Notes: a model not told the origin generated them from the letters alone. Counted from the stretch's first letter, positions 30,624 through 42,168 are shown. The stretch: DNA of 64,000 nucleotides from an uncultured Collinsella sp. (GCA_958418185.1 CATZEP010000003.1:1-64000), one strand, 5' to 3'. Numbers and translations: made by a program.

Positions 30624-30810
30624 CTTTTTTGAAAATCTTTGGAGTGTGTTCGCCCCGGTCGCACGGCGGCATGTGAAGTCGCCTGCTCGGACAGTCCTGA
30701 CTCGCACAGAGAGCACATTAAGTGCTCTCCGGCTCGTGCGGAACTCGCGATCGACTTCACATGCCGCCGTGCGACCGGGGCGAACGCGAGTCCCAAGGTT
30801 TTCAAAAAAG
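30624..30810. repeat. Giant intergenic hairpin of about 187 bp
   Basis: Perfect 34-bp arms at 30648-30681 and 30752-30785 (core GCCCCGGTCGCACGGCGGCA) are extended outward. After a short mismatched zone, CTTTTTTGAAAA pairs with TTTTCAAAAAAG at the ends. Inside, GAGAGCAC pairs with GTGCTCTC. Because it is palindromic, both strands carry similar short open frames, which I regard as noise. It fills the space between the tRNA cluster and the gyrA terminator. Confidence 0.7.
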
Positions 30811-30835
30811 CGGTCGGCGCGCAGTGCGCCGACCG
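30811..30835 (-). terminator. Terminator of gyrA
   Basis: A 10-bp perfect stem CGGTCGGCGC / GCGCCGACCG is followed on the minus strand by CTTTTTTG, about 40 bp after the gyrA stop. Confidence 0.8.
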
Positions 30836-30875
30836 CCGATATATGGGGTCTGATTTTTCTACCAGCTAGGGTCTC

Positions 30876-33617
30876 TTACTCGTCTAGGAGATCTTCTGGC
30901 ATTTCGTTGTCGTCGCCTAGATCGACAGGGGCTTCTTCGGGGGCAGAGCCGTCTTCCGCACCTTCGCCTTCGGGTTTTTCCTTGGCTGCCGTCATACGGG
31001 CGACAGCGCATACGCGGTCGTTGTCGTCGACGGTCATCATCTTGACGCCCTGGGTGGCGCGGCCGGTCTGGCTGATCTCGTCGGTCTTGACGCGAATGAC
31101 CGTCGCGCCTTCCGTCACGATGAACAGCTCGTGCTGCGGACCCACCGTCTTCATGGCCGCGAGGTTGCCCTTACGCTCGGTCATCTGGATGGTGTAGACG
31201 CCCTGACCGCCGCGATTCTGCTCCGGGTAATCCGCAACCGGCGTGCGCTTGCCGTAGCCGCGCTCGGTGATGACGAACAGGTCACCGTTGCCGTTGGTAA
31301 CCTCCATACCCAAAACGCTCACGCCGTCCTTCATGCCGATGCCCCGAACGCCACTGGTGTCGCGTCCCGTGGCGCGAACCTGGTCCTCGGGGAACATGAT
31401 CGCCTTGCCCGCAGTGGTGGCCAGGATGATCTTGTCGCCCTCGCGCACACGGCGCACGGCGAGCAGCGCGTCGTCGTCTCTCAGGTTGATGGCGATCAGG
31501 CCATCACGGCGGCTGCGGTCGTAAGCGCTCATCACGGTCTTCTTGACCATGCCGCTCTTGGTGGCAAACATCAGGTACTCGTCGGCGGGGAACTCGCGGC
31601 AGCTGATGACGCTCGCGATCTTCTCGCCTTCCTCAAAGGGCAGCAGGTTGACGATCGCGGTGCCGCGCGCTTGGCGCGTACCCACCGGCAGCTCGTGCAC
31701 CTTCAGGCGGTAGACCTTGCCCTTGCTCGAGAAGAACAGCACATACTCGTGCGTGGATGCGATAAACATCTCGTCGATGACGTCGTCCTCTTTGAGGTTG
31801 ACGCCCGACACGCCCTTGCCGCCGCGCTTCTGGGCGCGGTAGGCAGCCACCGGAATACGCTTCACGTAGCCGGTGTGGGTGATGGTCACGACCATGTCCT
31901 CGTCGGCGATGAGGTCCTCGACATCCAGATCCTTTTCGACATGGCTGATCTCGGTGCGGCGCTTGTCGCCGAACTTCTTCGAGATCTCGCGCATCTCTTC
32001 CTTGATGACGCCCAGGATCTTCTCCTCGTGCGCCAGCAGGTCCTCGTAGTAGGCGATGGCGCGGCGCAGGCCGTCCAACTCTTCTTGGATCTTGTCGCGC
32101 TCCAGGCCGGTCAGGCGGCGCAGCTTCATCTCGAGGATGGCCGTGGTCTGCTCGGGCGTAAAGCCAAAGCGTTCGATCAGTCGGCTGCTGGCCTCGGAGT
32201 CGGTCTGCGAGGAGCGGATGATGCTAATGACCTCGTCGATATGGTCAAGGGCCATCAGGTAGCCCTCGAGGATATGCGCGCGGGCCTGGGCCTTCTTAAG
32301 GTCGAAGCGGGTGCGGCGGGTGACGACGTCGACCTGGTGGTCGATGTAGTGCTGCAGCATCTCGCGCAGGCTCAGGCATTTGGGAACGCCGTTGACGAGT
32401 GCCAGGTTGTTGGCGCCAAAGGTCGTCTGCAGCGAGGTGTACTTATACAGGTTGTTGAGCACGACCTGCGGAATGACGCCCTTCTTGAGCTCGATGACCA
32501 GACGGATGCCCTTCTGGTTGGACTCATCGCGCATATCCGAGATGCCCTCAATGCGCTTGTCGTTGACGAGTTGGGCGATCTTCTCCTGCAGGGTGCCCTT
32601 GTTGACCATGTAGGGAATCTCGGTAAAGACCAGGCGGCTGCGACCGGTCTTGGTGGACTCCACATGTGCCTTGGCACGCACGGTAATGGAGCCGCGGCCG
32701 GTCTCGTAGCTCTGCTTAATGCCGGCGCTGCCCATGATGATGGCGCCGGTGGGGAAGTCCGGACCGGGCATGATCTGCATGAGCTCGTCGACGGTGGCGT
32801 CGGGGTTGTCGATCAGGTAGCAGGTGGCCTCGATCGCCTCGGTGAGGTTATGCGGGGCGATGTTGGTGGCCATGCCGACGGCGATGCCCTGGCTGCCGTT
32901 GACCAGCAGGTTGGGGAAGCGCGCAGGCAGTGCCACGGGCTCGGCGAGCGATTCGTCGTAGTTGGGCTGCCAGTCGACGGTATCCTTCTGCAAGTCACGC
33001 AGCAGTTCCATGGCGGGCTTGGCCAGGCGGCTCTCGGTGTAACGCATGGCCGCCGCGCCGTCGCCATCGATGTTGCCGAAGTTGCCGTGACCGTCGATGA
33101 GCGGCGTGCGCATGGAGAACCACTGCGCCAGGCGGACCATGGCCTCGTAGACCGCAAAGTCACCGTGCGGGTGGTACTTACCGATAACTTCGCCGACCGT
33201 CCAGGCCGACTTTTTGTGTGGGCGGTTGGGGTAGATGCCGCTCTCGTTCATCGCGTACAGGATGCGGCGGTGTACCGGCTTTAAGCCGTCGCGCACGTCC
33301 GGCAGGGCACGCGCTGTGATAACCGACATCGAATACTCGATGAACGACTGCTTCATCTCGCGACCGAACTCCGAAATCTGGAGCTGGCCGCCGTTGATGT
33401 CCTCGCCGGCCGAGGCGCCACGATCGACTTCGCCAAAGCTCTCCTCGAGCTCACCGTCGTCGTCCTCTTCCTCATCATCATCGGCATCGGGGTTATAGGC
33501 GTCCGGATCGCCGTCCTCGCCCTGCTCAGCACGGGCAAGCAGGCGCTTCAGATCATCGGGCATACCGGCATCGCCGGCCTCGCCCATACCCTCGTTGTTG
33601 TTGATATCGTCTGCCAC
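30876..33617 (-). CDS. gyrA: DNA gyrase subunit A
   Basis: The 913-aa protein has the breakage-reunion domain with catalytic Tyr193 in AMRYTESRL and a C-terminal beta-pinwheel with a GyrA-box-like QKRGGKG. A 70-residue acidic N-terminal extension ([16 protein letters not shown]) precedes the usual start. At the quinolone-resistance-determining region the sequence reads [12 protein letters not shown], so the residues equivalent to E. coli Ser83 and Asp87 are Phe154 and Glu158. It introduces negative supercoils with GyrB. It lies 11 bp downstream of gyrB. Confidence 0.97.
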   Translation of the reverse strand: MADDINNNEGMGEAGDAGMPDDLKRLLARAEQGEDGDPDAYNPDADDDEEEDDDGELEESFGEVDRGASAGEDINGGQLQISEFGREMKQSFIEYSMSVITARALPDVRDGLKPVHRRILYAMNESGIYPNRPHKKSAWTVGEVIGKYHPHGDFAVYEAMVRLAQWFSMRTPLIDGHGNFGNIDGDGAAAMRYTESRLAKPAMELLRDLQKDTVDWQPNYDESLAEPVALPARFPNLLVNGSQGIAVGMATNIAPHNLTEAIEATCYLIDNPDATVDELMQIMPGPDFPTGAIIMGSAGIKQSYETGRGSITVRAKAHVESTKTGRSRLVFTEIPYMVNKGTLQEKIAQLVNDKRIEGISDMRDESNQKGIRLVIELKKGVIPQVVLNNLYKYTSLQTTFGANNLALVNGVPKCLSLREMLQHYIDHQVDVVTRRTRFDLKKAQARAHILEGYLMALDHIDEVISIIRSSQTDSEASSRLIERFGFTPEQTTAILEMKLRRLTGLERDKIQEELDGLRRAIAYYEDLLAHEEKILGVIKEEMREISKKFGDKRRTEISHVEKDLDVEDLIADEDMVVTITHTGYVKRIPVAAYRAQKRGGKGVSGVNLKEDDVIDEMFIASTHEYVLFFSSKGKVYRLKVHELPVGTRQARGTAIVNLLPFEEGEKIASVISCREFPADEYLMFATKSGMVKKTVMSAYDRSRRDGLIAINLRDDDALLAVRRVREGDKIILATTAGKAIMFPEDQVRATGRDTSGVRGIGMKDGVSVLGMEVTNGNGDLFVITERGYGKRTPVADYPEQNRGGQGVYTIQMTERKGNLAAMKTVGPQHELFIVTEGATVIRVKTDEISQTGRATQGVKMMTVDDNDRVCAVARMTAAKEKPEGEGAEDGSAPEEAPVDLGDDNEMPEDLLDE

Positions 33618-33628
33618 GTTACCTCCTC

Positions 33629-35701
<2,073 letters not shown>

Positions 35702-35712
35702 TTATCGTAAAA

Positions 35713-35738
35713 AAATACCCTCGGGAGCGAGGGTATTT
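35713..35738 (-). terminator. Terminator of the dnaN-recF-DUF721 operon
   Basis: AAATACCCTCG / CGAGGGTATTT forms an 11-bp stem, followed on the minus strand by a run of T. It lies 27 bp past the DUF721 gene and before gyrB. Confidence 0.85.
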
Positions 35739-35764
35739 GGCTCTACAAGGCCACCAGATGCGAT

Positions 35765-36328
35765 TTAAGGCTCTTTCTTGCTTTGCACGCCCTTGGCCCA
35801 CTCGGCACTGGCTCTCATGGCATTCTCGAGGGCCTCGCGCAGTTTTTGGTCTTCGATGGGCGCCACTTGGCGCTCGATCTCGCCGCGTTCGGCTTCGCTT
35901 AGATCGGCGTGCGGAACCGGCGGTCGCTCGGTCACGGCCGGGCGCAGGCGCTCCTTGGCAGCCGGCGGCGTGTGACCGAGCGCGGTCGTTTTGAACACCA
36001 GGCCGTCCACATGCGCGCCGGCCCGCTCCATGCGCGCCCGGATGATCTCGCGCAGCAGCGTCATCTCCTGCGTCCACGAGGGCGAATCGAGATACACCAG
36101 CAGCTCATTGGACTCGGGCAGGTAGCGTAGGCCCGTCACGTGGCGTCCCTCGCGCGTGCCCGAGCACACCGCATTCCAGGCACGATAGACCGCGCGCGAC
36201 TCCTCGGCAGCCTCCATTTGCGCGCGGCGCTCAGGTGTCGCGGCCGCCAGGATGCGCTGACGCTCGGCATCCAAAAAGCCGCCAAAGGCAACCGTTCCGT
36301 TCTCGCGCTCGTAATTAGCACGCCTCAC
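35765..36328 (-). CDS. DUF721/DciA-like protein
   Basis: The 187-aa protein has the DUF721 core (VTGLRYLPESNELLVYLDSPSW), with charged helical flanks. DciA-type members load the replicative helicase in many bacteria, and actinobacterial relatives sit beside recF, as here. The GTG start lies inside the 3' end of recF (14-nt overlap). The C-terminal ~90 residues are charged and variable. A helicase-loading role is plausible but inferred. Confidence 0.8.
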   Translation of the reverse strand: MRRANYERENGTVAFGGFLDAERQRILAAATPERRAQMEAAEESRAVYRAWNAVCSGTREGRHVTGLRYLPESNELLVYLDSPSWTQEMTLLREIIRARMERAGAHVDGLVFKTTALGHTPPAAKERLRPAVTERPPVPHADLSEAERGEIERQVAPIEDQKLREALENAMRASAEWAKGVQSKKEP

Positions 36329-37421
36329 CCATGCTCACCACCTTGGCTCGTTCAAGCAGGTCATCAGTAAAGTACCCCAAGTTGGTGGTGGTTATGACCG
36401 TCTGGATGTCATCACCGATCAGCTGCAGAAAAGCGCCTCGACGCCCGGCATCGAGCTCGCTCATCACGTCGTCCAAAAGCAGCAGTGGCGCGGTGCCCAG
36501 GATATCGCGCGCCACGGCCACTTCTGCCACCTTCCAGGCAAGCACCAGCGTTCGCTGCTGCCCTTGGCTGGCAAACGAACGGGCAGATCGACCCGCAACG
36601 GTAAACTCAATCTCGTCGCGATGCGGACCCACAAGCGTCACGCCGCGGCGCATCTCCTCATCGGCACGCTCATCGAGGGCCGCGAGCATATGCTCGTACG
36701 CCCAGCCCTTAAGTTCCTCGCGCCCCTCGGTTTGAGGCAAATCCCCCAGTGTGGACACATAGGACACGCCTGCGTCCTCACCGGACGCCACCTGCCCATA
36801 CGCGGCGCGCACATGGCCTGCCAGTCGGTCGAGCAGGGCCAAACGATGCACGAGCAGGGCGGACCCGGCGCGAGCGATGGAGTCATTCCATGCGCCGAGC
36901 ATCTCGCGGCAGCACCAGGACTCCTTGAGCAGGGCGTTGCGCTGCGTCACGCAACGCCCGTAGGTGCTCGCCAGGTCGGCGTAACGGGCGCTCAGTTGCA
37001 CGCCAAAGTCGTCGAGGGCGGCCCGACGCACGCTGGCACCGCGTTTGACCATATCCAGATGATCGGGGCAAAAAAGCACGCTCGGCAAAACCCCGCGCAC
37101 GCCGGCGGCCGAACATCTCTTGCCGTTACGGCTAAACGAGCGCTTGCCGTCCTCAACGCCCAGCCCCATATCGAGCACGCGGCCATCGCCCTCGAGTCTC
37201 AACTCGAGCCTGCACGAGCCCGTGCCGTCGTGCACGAGCTCGGTAGCGGTGGGATGCCTAAACGAGGCGCCGCTCGTCAAAAGCTGCAGCGCCTCTATAA
37301 GGTTGGTCTTTCCCGCCGCGTTGGGTCCCGCAAGCACCGTCACGCCTTCGTCCAGGTCAAGACGGTAGCTATCGAAACTGCGGTAGCGCGCGACGGAAAG
37401 GTTGCGGGCAAACATGGTCAT
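36315..37421 (-). CDS. recF: DNA replication/repair protein RecF
   Basis: The 368-aa SMC-like ATPase has Walker A GPNAAGKTN at 32-40, a signature-like stretch (FASQGQQRTLVLAWKVAE) and Walker B LLLDDVMSELD. It promotes RecA loading at gaps. It begins 9 bp after dnaN and overlaps the next gene, giving the classic dnaN-recF-DUF721 order. Confidence 0.97.
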   Translation of the reverse strand: MTMFARNLSVARYRSFDSYRLDLDEGVTVLAGPNAAGKTNLIEALQLLTSGASFRHPTATELVHDGTGSCRLELRLEGDGRVLDMGLGVEDGKRSFSRNGKRCSAAGVRGVLPSVLFCPDHLDMVKRGASVRRAALDDFGVQLSARYADLASTYGRCVTQRNALLKESWCCREMLGAWNDSIARAGSALLVHRLALLDRLAGHVRAAYGQVASGEDAGVSYVSTLGDLPQTEGREELKGWAYEHMLAALDERADEEMRRGVTLVGPHRDEIEFTVAGRSARSFASQGQQRTLVLAWKVAEVAVARDILGTAPLLLLDDVMSELDAGRRGAFLQLIGDDIQTVITTTNLGYFTDDLLERAKVVSMGEAC

Positions 37422-37430
37422 GGCGCAGCG

Positions 37431-38534
37431 CTAGATGCGAACCGGCATGACCAGGTACAGGTAGTTGATCTTGTCGTAGGACTTAAAGATACCCGCCTGC
37501 GAGTAGCTCTTGAGCTCCAGCGTGATCTCCTTCTCCTTGGACAGGGCATTGAGGCAGCCAAAGATGTAGTGGTAGTTAAAGGCGATGGTGCCCGACTCGC
37601 CCTCGGCCTCGACATCGATCGTCTCCTGCGCCAGATCCTGGTCATTGGAGATGGAGGACAGGCCCATCTGACCGTTCTCGACATCGATCTCGAACTTGAC
37701 AGCGGGGTTCGCGCTCGCGATGACCGCCACGCGCTTGAGGGCGGCATTAAAAGCCGCCACGTCGATCTTGACGCTCGTCACGCACGAATCGGGGATGAGC
37801 TGCTTGTAGTTGGGGTACACGCCCTCGATACGGCGCGACACGTAGGTGGTGTTGCCGGCCTCGAAGACAACCTGGGTGTCGGTGGCGCCGATCATGATGG
37901 TCGCCTGGCTGGCCATGATGCTCAGGGCGTCGTTGAAGGCGTCGGCCGGAACGTTGAGCTCAAAAGAGCCCTCGAGCGTCGAGGTCTCGACCTGGGTGTC
38001 GCATACGGCCAGGCGGAAGGAGTCGGTTGCCACCAGGCGCACGGTGTTGTTCTCGACCTTCATGTGCACGCCTCCCAGGATGGGACGGGCCTTATCGGTC
38101 GAAGTGACACGCCACACGCGGCCGACCATCTCGGACAGGATGTCGGTCGGGAGCTCCACCGCGCTCTCGATGGCATAGGCCGGGAACTCGGGGAAATCAT
38201 TGGCATCGAGCGTGTTGAGGCGGAAGGAACTCTTCTCGCATCCGATCAGCACCTGACGCTCCGAGAGCTCAAAGGTAACCGGAGCGTCGGGAAGGGTCTT
38301 CGTGATGTTCGAGAGCATCTTGCAGGGAATCACCATCTCGCCCTCTTCTTCGACATACGCGGCAATGCGATGACGAATCGAGATGGTGTAGTTAGAGGTT
38401 TGGAATTCCAAGATGCCGTCCTGCGCCTTAACGAGCACGCCCGACAGGATGGGAAGGGTAGATGCCGAAGCGACGCCTTTCATAACGACGCCGATGGCCT
38501 GCGTGAGCGAGCTTTGGCTGACGGTGAACTTCAT
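37431..38534 (-). CDS. dnaN: DNA polymerase III beta sliding clamp
   Basis: The 367-aa clamp subunit starts MKFTVSQSSLTQAIGVVMKG and has three clamp domains. The C-terminal MPVRI matches the conserved end of DnaN. AAAGG lies upstream of the ATG. It is separated from dnaA by a 238-bp AT-rich region with DnaA-box-like sites. Confidence 0.97.
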   Translation of the reverse strand: MKFTVSQSSLTQAIGVVMKGVASASTLPILSGVLVKAQDGILEFQTSNYTISIRHRIAAYVEEEGEMVIPCKMLSNITKTLPDAPVTFELSERQVLIGCEKSSFRLNTLDANDFPEFPAYAIESAVELPTDILSEMVGRVWRVTSTDKARPILGGVHMKVENNTVRLVATDSFRLAVCDTQVETSTLEGSFELNVPADAFNDALSIMASQATIMIGATDTQVVFEAGNTTYVSRRIEGVYPNYKQLIPDSCVTSVKIDVAAFNAALKRVAVIASANPAVKFEIDVENGQMGLSSISNDQDLAQETIDVEAEGESGTIAFNYHYIFGCLNALSKEKEITLELKSYSQAGIFKSYDKINYLYLVMPVRI

Positions 38535-38772
38535 CTTTTAATACCTTTCTATAGATATAAATATCTTAATAATAGTAATAGCACTGACGAAACTGTTGAT
38601 TACTCCCAAAAGCGCTGGTCAACCCCAAAAAGAGAATCGACAGCACCCTGTGCGCAATCGACCGCGTTTTCCACGTTCAAAACCTGCGGAAAACTTTTCG
38701 TCGCCTTGGGGTGAGTTTTAGACACGTTATGCCCGGCGTTTCGACAAGTTTTCAACAGGTGTCTCTATTTCC
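38535..38772. other. dnaA-dnaN intergenic region, possible second origin module
   Basis: This holds an AT-rich tract beside dnaN (38555-38580), a near-consensus DnaA box TTTTCCACG (38667-38675) and TTTTCAACA (38749-38757). It also has a 17-nt sequence (38739-38755) that recurs exactly in the region upstream of rpmH (41887-41903). This fits either dnaN promoter control by DnaA or a bipartite origin. Confidence 0.5.
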
Positions 38773-40479
38773 CTACGAGCGCAGTGTAATTTTATCTCGT
38801 AGTGACTTGAGATCCTCGGTTACGGTGCGGTCTTCCTGAATCATCTTCTGAACCTTTTTATAGCTCGTGCTGACGGTTGAGTGGTTGCGGTTGCCAAACT
38901 CCGCGCCCACCGCCGTGGTCGTCATCTCGCACATCTCGATGGCCAGATAGATGGCGATATGACGGGCTTTGGCTATATTGGCGTTGCGCCGCGGTCCGAT
39001 GAGCTCCTCGTGTGTCACGCCGTATTGTTCCTCGATGACAGACTGGACCGTCTGCACGTTGATCTTCTTGGCCGACGTATCGAAGTATTGGCTTGCGATG
39101 GCGTCGATGTCGTCGAAGCTGAGCTCGCTGCCCTCGCGCTCGCGGTCTCCGGCCTCGCCGGCACAGCGTTCGCAGAAGCTCTCGAGTTCGCGAATATTGG
39201 TCCCCGACACCTCCGCCATGTGTTTAAAGTGCTCGTCGGTCAGATGTCCGCCATCGCCGCCATAAGCCGCCAACAGAGAGTCGTCACCCGCCTCGGGTGC
39301 GGCGGCTATCGTGTTCTCGTAGTAGCGCTGCAAGATCTTGTATTTCATCTCGTAGCTGGGCTCTGCCACCAAACAGAGCATACCGGCGTTAAAGCGGCTG
39401 GTCAGGCGCTCGTCCATGTTCAGATCTTTGGGAGCGCGGTCGGCTGCGATGACGACTTTTTTGTTATTGCGGATAAACTCGTCCATGAGTTGGAAAAAGT
39501 AGTCCACGCTCGCGCGCTTGCCGATGATGTTTTGAATGTCGTCGATGATGAGCACGTCCACGCCGTGGTATGCCTGCATGATGGGGGCGTTGCTCTTCTT
39601 TTGGCGGTCGAACTCCGTCATCAGGTCATCGAGGTACGCTTGCGAGTTGGCGTACTTCACCTTGATCTCGGGCGACTTTTCGGCGAGCTCGTTTTTGATG
39701 GCGAGCAGCAGATGGGTCTTGCCCAGCCCCGATTTGCCATAGATGAACAGAGATGTACATGTGCCGCGTTCGTCCGCGAGCGCGGCAAACTTGAGGGCCG
39801 AGCGATAGGCATGGCTGTTTTCTGGGCCGTAGACAAAGTTTTCGAAGGTGAATTTCGAGTTGGCCGCGAGCGGCGCGCCATCGATGTTCTGCTCGATCGG
39901 TGCCGCAGCTGCGGGGACGCTCGTGGGCGATGTGGAGGCTGGTTTTGCACTCTTTGCAGGCGCCCCGCCCTTCATCTGGTTCATCATGCGGCGGAAATCG
40001 TCGGCCGAAAGCGTGTTTTTGATTGCGATGCCCGAATCCTCGCCCGGTGTTGCGTCGTGCGCGATAGGCATGTGTGTGACAGCGGGCATGGGGGCTGCCG
40101 GCGTCGAGACGGCGGGCATGGTTTCACGGGAAACATCGCCGATTTGATGCTCGGGAGCCGACGCTGCGGCGGCAGCTGGCGCAGCCGGGGGGACGACGGG
40201 TGCCGCAGACACGGCGCTATCGGCCGCGGAGCCCTGCGGTGCCACGATGTTGAGCGCAATCGGCGCAAAGGCGATCTCTTCCAGGTACGCCTCGATGGTC
40301 GGCTGATGCTTTTTGAGCTGAGCGATAGCAAATCGTGAGGGGGCCTCAATCGTCAAGGTGTCCTCGGTCAGGCTCACGGCTCGCGATTGCCCCAACATGT
40401 TGATGAGGCGCGCATCTTGGCCGTCGCGCTGACAAAAGGCGATGGCATCCCCCAGGATGATGCTTGCTTCCTCGTCCAC
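38773..40479 (-). CDS. dnaA: Chromosomal replication initiator protein DnaA
   Basis: The 568-aa initiator is longer than the usual ~450 because domain II (about 85-205) is a long Ala/Pro-rich linker. The AAA+ domain has Walker A YGKSGLGKTH (Ser where most DnaA have Val) near 248-256 and Walker B VLIIDDIQ. The C-terminal domain IV signature region IGPRRNANIAKARHIAIYL is followed by FGNRNHSTV, which contacts DnaA boxes. The GTG start follows GGGAGAG. A parS-like sequence lies inside the linker coding region. It lies 15 bp after the GHKL-ATPase gene, so both probably share a transcript. Confidence 0.97.
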   Translation of the reverse strand: MDEEASIILGDAIAFCQRDGQDARLINMLGQSRAVSLTEDTLTIEAPSRFAIAQLKKHQPTIEAYLEEIAFAPIALNIVAPQGSAADSAVSAAPVVPPAAPAAAAASAPEHQIGDVSRETMPAVSTPAAPMPAVTHMPIAHDATPGEDSGIAIKNTLSADDFRRMMNQMKGGAPAKSAKPASTSPTSVPAAAAPIEQNIDGAPLAANSKFTFENFVYGPENSHAYRSALKFAALADERGTCTSLFIYGKSGLGKTHLLLAIKNELAEKSPEIKVKYANSQAYLDDLMTEFDRQKKSNAPIMQAYHGVDVLIIDDIQNIIGKRASVDYFFQLMDEFIRNNKKVVIAADRAPKDLNMDERLTSRFNAGMLCLVAEPSYEMKYKILQRYYENTIAAAPEAGDDSLLAAYGGDGGHLTDEHFKHMAEVSGTNIRELESFCERCAGEAGDREREGSELSFDDIDAIASQYFDTSAKKINVQTVQSVIEEQYGVTHEELIGPRRNANIAKARHIAIYLAIEMCEMTTTAVGAEFGNRNHSTVSTSYKKVQKMIQEDRTVTEDLKSLRDKITLRS

Positions 40480-40494
40480 TGTCTCTCCCGTTCC

Positions 40495-41823
40495 TTAAGC
40501 TTGGGCCCGCACGCGAGCGCTTCCGATTTCGGTCAGATGGTATTTCTGCCCATGTTTGATTACCAAGCCCGCCTGCGCCAAATCGTTGAGCGTGCGCGAC
40601 CAGGTGGGTGCGGAGTTTCCAAACGCCCGCGCCAAGTCCGTCGCGCCGCACTCTTGATGTTGGGCCAGATACCCTAATGCGGCGTTGCCACGTTCGCTTA
40701 CAAACACGTCCGACTGCGGTTGTGCGTATTGATTCGCCGCATTAGGATACATCATTTGAGCTGCTGGTTGTTGAGAACTCTGCGTGAGCGGCATCTGCTG
40801 TTGAAAACTTTGCGGCCACTGTTGGTAAGGCTGCGGCGGCATCTGCTGGGCCCAAGGGTTAAATTGCCCCTGCGGCATCTGCTGATACGGCTGCTGGTAT
40901 CCCTGAGGATACTGTTGAGGATACGGCTGGGCGTATCCCTGCTGCGGCATATATTGGGGAGGATACCCTTGCGGGTACGGTTGGTAGCCCATTTGCGGGA
41001 CGTTTGGCATGGCCACCGTCTGCTGCACGGCGCCCGTGTCCAGATCTGCCGAGCCTATGCCCTCCGGCATGTTTTGCGCCGTGTGGCCCCCCAGCGGTGT
41101 CTGGGGATCTTGCGCGGGAAAAGCTCCAGGCTGCTGCATGCGCGCCACGGGCTGCTGTGTAAACGTGCTGGGTAGGGTGTATGCCGGTTGCTCCGTCTCG
41201 GGGCGCACGGCGGCCCCTCGCCCTCCGGCACGCTCAATTTCCTGCACGCGCTTGGGGTTCAGGCTTACCGTGACCACGGTCCCGTTGCCCATGTTGTCCT
41301 CGATGGATACGGCGCCGCCGGCGTTTTCCAAGTACTCCTGCACCATGGGAAACCCTGCTCCGGTTCCGCGGATGTATCGCTTCATGTTGCTGTTTGCGCT
41401 GGTAACGCCAAAGTCGAAGGCGCGCTCCTTGTCGTCGATCCCCGGTCCCTGGTCTGCGAATCGGATGGTGTCGCCGCCGTCTAGGATCGAGATGATGGGC
41501 TCTGCAAAGTGGGCGTGGATAAAGTTTTCGACAATCTCGCGGATAACCATGAGCGAGATGTGCCCGCCCTGCTCTTTCATGCACTGGTAGACGGTGTTGG
41601 TTGTCTCTTCCAGATAGGTGCGCACGTCCTTCGGCTCGATGACGATGACACGCGGTGTCGACAGCATGTCGTCGTAGACCGCGATGCGCGCTGCATACAT
41701 GGCCTTCGGTGCTTGTGCGGTGACCTGCTCGCTCTCGTTGCGTTTTTCGCGCACGCCGGTGATGTGCTCGTTGTCGGGTGCCGGATCACCGGAATCGACC
41801 ATGGTGTAGAAGTCGTCAGACAT
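40495..41823 (-). CDS. GHKL ATPase with Q/P/Y-rich tract and winged helix, origin-proximal
   Basis: The 442-aa protein combines three parts. The first is a histidine-kinase-like ATPase domain (about 85-190) with N-box REIVENFIH, G1 DQGPGID (124-130) and G2 GTGAG (153-157). The second is a long low-complexity region (about 210-370) rich in Gln, Pro, Tyr and Met with repeated YPQGYPPQY-type units. The third is a C-terminal winged-helix-like domain (about 375-442: NAALGYLAQHQECGATDLARAF). There is no phosphoacceptor H-box, receiver or membrane segment, so it is not a classic sensor kinase. It could be an anti-sigma/SpoIIAB-like regulator that binds DNA. It lies between dnaA and the putative oriC, upstream of dnaA on the same strand. 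Its function is unknown. Confidence 0.75.
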   Translation of the reverse strand: MSDDFYTMVDSGDPAPDNEHITGVREKRNESEQVTAQAPKAMYAARIAVYDDMLSTPRVIVIEPKDVRTYLEETTNTVYQCMKEQGGHISLMVIREIVENFIHAHFAEPIISILDGGDTIRFADQGPGIDDKERAFDFGVTSANSNMKRYIRGTGAGFPMVQEYLENAGGAVSIEDNMGNGTVVTVSLNPKRVQEIERAGGRGAAVRPETEQPAYTLPSTFTQQPVARMQQPGAFPAQDPQTPLGGHTAQNMPEGIGSADLDTGAVQQTVAMPNVPQMGYQPYPQGYPPQYMPQQGYAQPYPQQYPQGYQQPYQQMPQGQFNPWAQQMPPQPYQQWPQSFQQQMPLTQSSQQPAAQMMYPNAANQYAQPQSDVFVSERGNAALGYLAQHQECGATDLARAFGNSAPTWSRTLNDLAQAGLVIKHGQKYHLTEIGSARVRAQA

Positions 41824-42066
41824 GCCGCTCGCAATCTTTCAAAAGGTTTTGAACAAATAGTAGCTCACCGCGCAATGTTTCTCATCTTTCGACAAGTTTT
41901 CAAAACCTGTTGAAAACTTTGGAAAACGGGCGAAAAGTTCTCAACATTTCCAACACGACCTGTTGAAAACTCGATGAAATTTCGTGAAAAGTTGCCTGCT
42001 GCATCAAGTGCCGATTCTGCTTATGGGGGAACCGTGTACTCTTTGCAACCTTTTACCTTTGATTTC
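41824..42066. other. Putative chromosomal origin of replication (oriC)
   Basis: This noncoding region lies between the dnaA transcript and rpmH and has divergent flanking genes. It is dense in DnaA-box-like sequences: TTTTGAACA (41847-41855), TGTTGAAAA (41908-41916 and 41961-41969, the reverse complement of TTTTCAACA), TTCTCAACA (41938-41946) and TTTCCAACA (41947-41955). Gene strand bias switches here. The boxes deviate from TTWTNCACA at one or two positions, so the exact origin remains inferred. Confidence 0.65.
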
Positions 42067-42096
42067 TTGACATTTGAACATTGATTTCCCTACAAT
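42067..42096 (+). promoter_or_regulatory. rpmH promoter
   Basis: TTGACA (42067-42072) and TACAAT (42091-42096) are separated by 18 nt, about 70 nt before the rpmH start. Confidence 0.7.
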
Positions 42097-42168
42097 CTTC
42101 AAGCTCACGTGTCTATATCTGCGTCCGCGCCCCCGCGGACACTCGAAATGCAGCAGGAGGAACTTAAG

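Noticed and set aside
30617..30869. Short proteins on both strands within the giant hairpin
   Set aside because: Both strands encode similar peptides only because the DNA is palindromic. No ribosome-binding sites precede them.
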